From: Buxus sempervirens
Taxonomy: Eukaryota > Streptophyta > Magnoliopsida > Buxales > Buxaceae
Direction of reading: 5' to 3'
Assembly (NCBI GenBank): GCA_947561395.2
Contig: OX387194.1
Coordinates: forward strand, 29,460,036-29,524,035
Length of the DNA stretch: 64,000 nt
The translations under genes and the position numbers were made by a program. Positions 57,730 to 64,000 of this stretch are shown in pieces (within the stretch, counting starts at the first letter, position 1; each line of letters opens with the position of its first letter). The notes under the pieces are model-generated. The model saw only the letters and a program-made list of their open reading frames with translations, ran no database searches and was not told the DNA's origin.

Positions 57730-60700
57730 ACAATGAACAGAAAAATGACTAAGATTCCTATAAATGGTCCACAATTCACACGGTCGAATGGGCAGCAAGG
57801 TTTCCACCGTATTTCTGAGAAGTTAGATTGGGTTTTTGCTTCAACAGATGTGTATGATATGTTCCCTCACTCCAACTGTTTTTTGCTCAACTGATCATTG
57901 CGTCCGATCACTGTCCGATAGTGGTCAATCTTCTCCATATTAATAAATGTTGATCAAGACATTTTAGATTTGAGGCTTTTTGGGCCCAGGAGGAAATGTG
58001 CTATCAAACAATTGAAACTTCTTGGAGAACATCTTTGGCTTGGGGGGATGTCTGCCTATTCAGAAACACCTAACAAATTTGAAATTGGATCTCAAAAAAT
58101 GGAATAGAGAGGTTGTTAGAAACATGCATACCAAGAAAAGTGAGCTTCAAGAAATAATTTCTGTTCTGTAGTACACTATTGCAATCTCATGCTTTGATTC
58201 GTTGATTCTAGTGGAACGAAAGCTTTAGAAGGAACATGCAAAATTCTCAGACAACAAGAGACTTTCTGGGCTCAAAAATCTCGTATCCTATGGCTGAAGG
58301 AAGGTGATCAGAATACCAGTTTTTTCCACAAGACTACTTTGGTAAGGCATCGAAATAATTTCATTCACTCTTTAAAAGATGAGTCCCTTAAGGAGATATC
58401 AACTAAGCCACAGTTAGAAAAAATGGTAGTGTTTCATTTCCAAAAGATAATTGAAGCAAAGCCACAATGATCTGATTTGGAGCTGCCTTGGTTGATTCCG
58501 AAGAATATATCTACTGAATATAATTCTTGTATCAATCAAGTGTATCCCCTCAGACATTTTGGAATGTAGCCCAATCAATGGGGCCACTCAAACTGCCAGG
58601 TCCTGCCGAGTTCCAAGGCCTTTTTTATAAGTCTTATTGGAAATAGGTGCCAAGGTGGTGGAGATAGTCCAAGATTCAGATACGGTATTATTGGAAATAG
58701 TGGTTCATATTCTAGGTCCATAAGGTAAACGGTATTTTTTGGGATTTCAGAAATATTTGGTTTAAGGTTGGTATATATACATTGATGTAATCCTAATTGA
58801 CCTTTTTTTTTCATAGTGGAAATTTTGCTGTACATAGTGGACATAGGCACATTACCGAACCACTTGAATCTTGCGTGTTCTTGTTCTTCTTCTTTATTTC
58901 TTTTGCTATTGAAATTGCAAGATTCTTAACAGGTACTTTGCCCTCGGGGTTGAATCACACTTATATATCCCTCATCCCTAAGACTCATCACCCTAGAACT
59001 CTAAATGATTTCCGGCCTATAAGTTTACGTAATTTCCTATATAAGATCATTTCTAAAATTTTGGTAAACAAAATTAGGCCTCTTTTATCTGATATGGTTT
59101 CCCCCCATCGGAATGCTTTTGTTCAAAGTTGGTCCATTAAGGACAATGTTTTAATTAACCATGAAGTGGCTCATTGTTTTAGAGATAAACACAAGAAAAA
59201 GAAGAGGACTAAGTCCAAAAACAATAGGCACTCTAGAAAAGGTATGTTTGCATTAAAGCTTAATTTTTCTAAGGCCTATGATCGCTTGAGTTGGTCCTTT
59301 CTCAAATCTGTGTTAATTGTGCGTAGTTTTCAAGCTAATGTGGTTGACCAAATCATGGAATGTGTGACCTCAGTTACAGCATTTTATTGAATGGCAAACC
59401 CGTGGGACTTTTCCCTACGGGATGTGGTGAGCACCAATGTGATCCTCTCTCTCCTTATTTATTATATGCCAACAAGTTCTTTCCTCTGCTATTAGTCATG
59501 CAGAAGTTGATGGAAGATTCAAACGATATAATTTGAAGAGAGGGGGTATATCTACAACTCGTTTAATGTATGCTGACGATGTTTATGTCCATGCCCGCAC
59601 CACTGATAGAGGGACACGCTATTGCTAGAATTTTGCACAAGTACTGTATTGAGTCAAGTTAGTCCACTAACAATACTAATCCTCTTTACATTTCAGCAGC
59701 AATACTAGCTACCAGAGAAGAATTCAGGTAAGCCAATCCTTGGGGATACAAATGGGCAGAGTGGGGTTGATACAATCCGTTTGATGTGCCCAACCTCTCT
59801 ATTTTATGAACTGTTTTTTGCTTCTGCAGGAATCTGTAAATAAAATGGACAAGTTGGCCTGACAGTTTTTTTTGTAAAAAAAAAGGGATGGTACCCAGGC
59901 CATGCACACCATTTGCTGGAAAAGGATCTCCTTCCCTTGGAGGAACAGCGGCCTAAACATCAAAAGAATAAGTCTGACGAATAAGGCCTTGATCCTAAAA
60001 GCTGCATGGCAACTGACATCCCATGACAAAGGCCTTCGGGAGAAATTAATGAAAATACCTGTTTTCCTCACATTCCTAGAGGCATATTTTTGTAGAAAAC
60101 AATCATTCGTTTGGTATCAATTGAGAACCATGGCAGAATGGATTCAACAACGCAGCATTTGGTCTATAGCCAATGGGAAAGACATCAACATCCTTCAAGA
60201 TATGTGGGTCCATGGAGTAGATCGACCTCTCAATGTCCAAAAGAGTAATGATCAATTCAATCTTACAAGCATTTATCAGTTGCTTCTTCCACCGTCAAAT
60301 TCATGGGACTTGTCCTTGCTGTAAAAATTTTGGAATTGAGAGACAATTCAAGCCATTGTTTCGACTCAGGTAAGCACCTCCCTGAGGAAGGATATCTGTC
60401 ATTAGAAAGGTACGGCTCAAGGTAAATTCTCTGTTGCCTCTGCCTACAGAATGTTTCTAGGTTCTCAAGCTAACTCCACTAATTCTGTTTGGTTAAAATG
60501 TTGGCACTTAAAATGTTCTGCCAAGGTCAAATTCTTGTTATGGAAGTGTCTTAATGGAGGCTCCCTACGGCTGACCTGATAATTTCTAGAATTGCTAGAG
60601 TGGAGAGCAATTGCTTTTTGTGCAATGAACACAAAGAATCTCTTGAACATCTGTGGCTGCATAGCCCTTTTTAAGGGCAGTATGGTTTAAAGCTTTGGGT

Positions 60701-61466
60701 GGAATTGCACAAAATCTGGGTCCTCAGAACTCTTTCTTCCAATGGTTTGAACCCACATTGTCTTAATTAAATCTCATAGGACTGATTTCAATTCCTTAAT
60801 AGATGTAGCTAATTTTGGATGGACCATATGGAAAAAACGAAATGGGGCTATTTTTGAAGACAAGTTGCAATCTGATGAAGAAGCATGTACCTTTCCCGCT
60901 AACATGCAAGAGGAATCAAATCTAATCAGGCTGCAATCTACCTCTACAGAGAAACAACGGACACAAAGCCTTATCAATTGGCAAGGACCGAACCATCCTT
61001 TCATGAAGATTAATTTTGATGGAGCATGGAGGCAACTGGTAAAGCAAGCTGCTGTGGGAGGTGTACGCAGGGACCATTTGGGCAGATTTTTGGGAGGTTA
61101 TTCATCGCGTGTTGGGGCTGATTTGGCAATTCAAGCAGAGGATGTGGGTGCACTTGAGGGTATCAAATTAGCAAAAGCATAGGCTCCTTTCTCGGTGAAA
61201 TTTGTGCTACCCTTGGGGAGTTCGGGGGTACTAATGGAATTGTTAGAACTTTGGAACAACTTTCAGATGGTTATCTTCACTCATAGATGCATAGAAGGGA
61301 ACCAGGTTACAGATCTTTTGGAAAACTTTGCTCTAGACAATTATTCTTGTACTTGGTTACATTCTCCTGCTCCTTTCATCTTGTATTCTTTTTTGGATGA
61401 CGCCCAAAATGTTTCCTTTGTTCATCCTTAATTAATACTAGTGTGTTTTCCAAAAAAAAAAAAAAA
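57730..61466 (+). pseudogene. L1-type LINE, 5'-truncated, with C-terminal RNase H
   Basis: This non-LTR retrotransposon copies itself by target-primed reverse transcription. It begins inside the endonuclease (INGPQFTRSNGQ, EKLDWVFAS; SDHCPIVVN at about 57903). RT follows: LIPKTHHPRTLNDFRPISL and KLNFSKAYDRLSW at 58930-59390, and the catalytic YADD at 59569-59580. Next come a zf-RVT-like region (about 60120-60660; SVWLKCWHLKCSAKVKFLLWK) and an RNase H domain (about 60990-61430; KINFDGAW, then NQVTDLLENFA). It ends in an A tail at 61452-61466. ORF1 and most of the endonuclease are missing. The frame changes several times, for example within the endonuclease, and stops lie between the RT blocks. 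It is dead. Confidence 0.88.
58644..58908 (+). repeat. Insertion of about 265 bp in the LINE, possible small solo LTR
   Basis: LINE RT sequence is interrupted between FQGLFYKSYWK and EIARFLTGTLPSGLN. The inserted stretch ends with GTGGACATAGGCACATTACC, GAACCACTTGAATCTTG and a T-rich tail. This resembles the 3' part of many short plant copia LTRs. ATTGGAAA on the left and ATTGAAA on the right may be a degraded target duplication. The exact ends are uncertain. Confidence 0.4.
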
Positions 61467-61571
61467 TTTATCTGGCTGGTAATGATGACATTGTTATCGA
61501 CAAGTTATTATAAGAACGATGAAATTTGTTTATTTTTATTGACTAACTAGAATAGGTGGAGATTTATTAAT
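61467..61571. other. Short AT-rich spacer
   Basis: No feature is seen between the LINE tail and the SINE duplication. Confidence 0.5.
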
Positions 61572-61828
61572 CATATCTAAGTTTTTTTTGTTTTTTTGGA
61601 ACTCAAGGTATCCGGCCCGCTTACACTCAACCAACTAATTCCTGAGGGCCATGCAAGACTCTGCAACACACATGGCCCAGGTAAGTGCCCATAGGCTTTA
61701 TGCAGGTAGTCCCAAAGAATTGATAGCACCTAAGGTTTTGAACCTTAGACCTTGGAAGTAGCACACCCCCAGACCCCAAGCCTTGACCATTAGGCCAACC
61801 CTTATGCAGGTAGCCCCATATCTAAGTT
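61572..61828 (-). mobile_element. tRNA-derived SINE with 12-bp target duplication
   Basis: The SINE occupies 61584-61816 on the minus strand. CATATCTAAGTT lies on both sides (61572-61583 and 61817-61828). The 5' end carries RNA polymerase III promoter boxes: a box A-like TTGGCCTAATGG (plus 61787-61798) and box B GGTTCAAAACC (plus 61734-61744), about 42 bp apart. The 3' end is an A-rich tail (TTTTTTTGTTTTTTT on the plus strand, 61584-61597). It is short, non-coding and would have moved with LINE machinery. The perfect duplication suggests a fairly recent insertion. Confidence 0.85.
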
Positions 61829-64000
61829 GATCGACCATTAAAAAAAATAAACCAAGGGATCATCTTCTTCCAATCTTTCTGTAGCCGCTGATCCCAATCT
61901 CTCCCATTGGCTCTTTCTTTTTTTTTTAGTTCTTCTTTCACATGCATGAACCCCACTTTCACCCATCTCTCATCACTGCACCCCGTTCACCTCCCAATCA
62001 GCTCTCCCATATAATCATATATTAGTTATTTTATTGCCAAGTGTAAGGAGGATTGGCCAACTTATGCGTGTTTTGTTGTATAAAATTTTGTAGAAAATTC
62101 TTTGGAGGATTCAAACTTAATAAGTTAATGATTTTTTTCTTCCTAGTTTTAGAGGTTTTAGACAATCCTACTTTCGCCTGTGAGATTTTTTAAACACCAG
62201 TTTGCCAAAGGTTTGTTATTTGTAATAGTCTCCCTCTTCTAGAGTTGTGGGCGTTAAAATTTTAATTGTGTGGATGAAATGGCAAGGAATAATATATATA
62301 TTAACAATTTTGTGCCTTTCTGTCCAAGTTCTTTAAAATTAAATAACAAGAGTTAGCAACCTAATTTTGCACGGATTTGGAAATTGAAGGTACACTAGAA
62401 GTCTAAATCAAAAAGAAAAAAAAACCACAGGAAAGGGGAAATTAATCAAATATATCACAATATGGTCATTTTGGCAATGGAATTTTTTTATAAGTCTTAA
62501 TATAAATTCAAGGTTTATCCTCAATTGGCGTAAATGCAAAGTTTCTCCGCTATTATCTTAAATTCATACGAGACTTTTAGAAATCCTTTAAAATAGACGA
62601 GTCATCAATTAAGAGTGCACAAAGTACCACCCACATAGGGTGCCACATGTCATGATCTCATTATGGCGTGTGGCACACGGTTTTAGAGGATTTCAGGTGC
62701 CACGTATCATCTTTTTGGTCACACATATCATGCACATGAAGCACCAAGTCGGACCAAAATAGTATGCCATGTGTCACATGTAATTTTTGAGACCATGATA
62801 AAGCAAAAAAATAAAAATAAAAATATTTTAACAAGAAAATGAAAAGGAGATAATAGAATGACGAAGATAAGAACTAACTCTCTCTCTCTCTCCCTCTTAT
62901 AGAAAGGTAGTTTTATCTAGTAAAAATTCAAATTCAAAAGGGAGTTTGAATTGGAGAGATAAGAACTCTCCCAAGAAGAGAGTTTGAATTGGAGAGGGAA
63001 CTCTCCTCTGAAAAAAGGGAGGCCCTATTTTTTTTTTTTTTTTTTCAGACTTCTCGTGGGTATCCATTGAAAGCATTTGTTGGGTGATTCTTGGTACTTT
63101 GGGTAGGATCGATGGGAAAAATTTTCCTTCATCAACTTCTTCGTCAGAGAGCAACAGAGGAAGAGGTAAGCTTAAAAATAAAATTAAAAAAAGAAAGCAG
63201 GTTGTTGTTTGGATGCTCCAAATCCTATTTAGACTACTACATCAACTGAGCAATTTTTAGAAAAGAGGGAAAAAAAAAGTATTTTTAATGTAATAAAAGA
63301 ATTATTTTTTTTAAAAATTTTCAATAACAAGAAAAGAATATTTATAAAATATTTTTTCAATTAAAATTTCAATTTAATTGTACTCATTATGAAATATTTA
63401 TAAATCGATATTTCTAAACAAACTAAGCACATTTTAAATAGGTCACCACTACTTTTATACATAGAAAGACATCAGAATAATAAGAAACGCCCAAAAATAT
63501 TTTAAAACAACAGTTAATAAACTTTGTTATCAAAACACTAGGAAATGCCCATAAATCTAAAACAAAACTATAGATATACTAAATTTTATATGTTAATAAA
63601 CTAAATATATAAAATTTCTGTAAAATATAACAACAGTTAATTAAGAAAATTAATTTTTTGATTAAATTATTAAAAAAAATACACTTTAAAATATTAAAAA
63701 AAAAAAAGTAAGGTCCCATGAAAAACTAACTGGACCAATATAGTGTGCCGTTGTCCAAGAGATAATTCATACCCGTTTGGTTAATTCCTTTCGCTCGCTT
63801 CCTTCATCACTTCTATTATACCATGGAAGTTTTAAGATGAAATAAGTATACAAATTAAAATAAATGAGAGACACATATGATCCACAATCCTGCAAAATTA
63901 TCATACAAGCAGCAATATGATAGGGCTGGGACGAAGCTGAAGCAGAAAGAATGAACAATATCTTTTAACCAAAATTAAGAATTACAATCAGAAAGAAACA
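61829..64000. other. AT-rich region with no supported gene
   Basis: No protein domain, RNA gene or element could be recognised. A (CT)n tract lies at about 62879-62895. A pyrimidine-rich stretch and a T run (about 63030-63047) are followed by AGAGGTAAGC at about 63160-63169, which would suit a plant splice donor. Several copies of a GCCACATGTCAT-like motif lie at about 62640-62790. From 63190 on the DNA is mostly A/T runs. It could be the upstream part of a host gene beyond the right edge or degraded repeat. Confidence 0.4.

Noticed and set aside
62897-63154. Minus-strand open frame of 85 aa
   Set aside because: Mostly low-complexity lysine and phenylalanine runs from A/T tracts. No domain.

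Overview
This window is plant nuclear DNA, almost certainly from a flowering plant with a repeat-rich genome. The evidence is the mobile-element content: very large Ty3/gypsy elements of the Tat/Ogre group (about 20 kb each, with an extra ORF before gag and two RNase H domains), a Ty1/copia element, a plant-type L1 LINE with a C-terminal RNase H, and a tRNA-derived SINE. I see no intact host gene, tRNA, rRNA or CRISPR array.

Layout. Bases 1-1085 look like the end of a gypsy-type LTR that continues beyond the left edge. Next comes an old Ty1/copia element on the + strand, split into 1086-1694 (gag, protease) and 49190-53897 (integrase, RT, RNase H, 3' LTR). Into it, with a GTATG target duplication, went Ogre element A on the - strand (1695-49184, about 19.9 kb without its own guests). 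A received three later insertions, each with its own 5-bp duplication: Ogre element D on the + strand (7835-29268, GGTAT), solo LTR B (31342-34221, GGGTC) and solo LTR C (40647-43872, AACAT). D is young: its two 3146-bp LTRs differ at about a dozen positions by eye, and it looks nearly whole. A is much older and broken in many places.

Right of the copia 3' LTR lie two more LTR pieces of C's family (53898-55240 and 55241-57702, the second with its polypurine tract). A 5'-truncated LINE follows (about 57730-61466), carrying a possible small solo LTR. Then comes a SINE with a 12-bp target duplication (61572-61828), and finally AT-rich DNA to the right edge with no gene that I can support.

The most unusual signal is non-coding. 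Each Ogre-type LTR family carries sets of short palindromes with family-specific arms. In the best-preserved families they sit in two clusters, one just upstream of the TATA box and one about 1 kb downstream. Where arms differ between families they differ in a paired way, while one loop sequence stays the same. A second hairpin system, a tandem array with paired stem changes, lies between ORF1 and gag in both A and D. A doubled ABRE/G-box motif sits at fixed spacing upstream of the TATA box in two LTR lineages. A primer-binding-site-like decamer recurs near the LTR end in all the lineages where that end is preserved.
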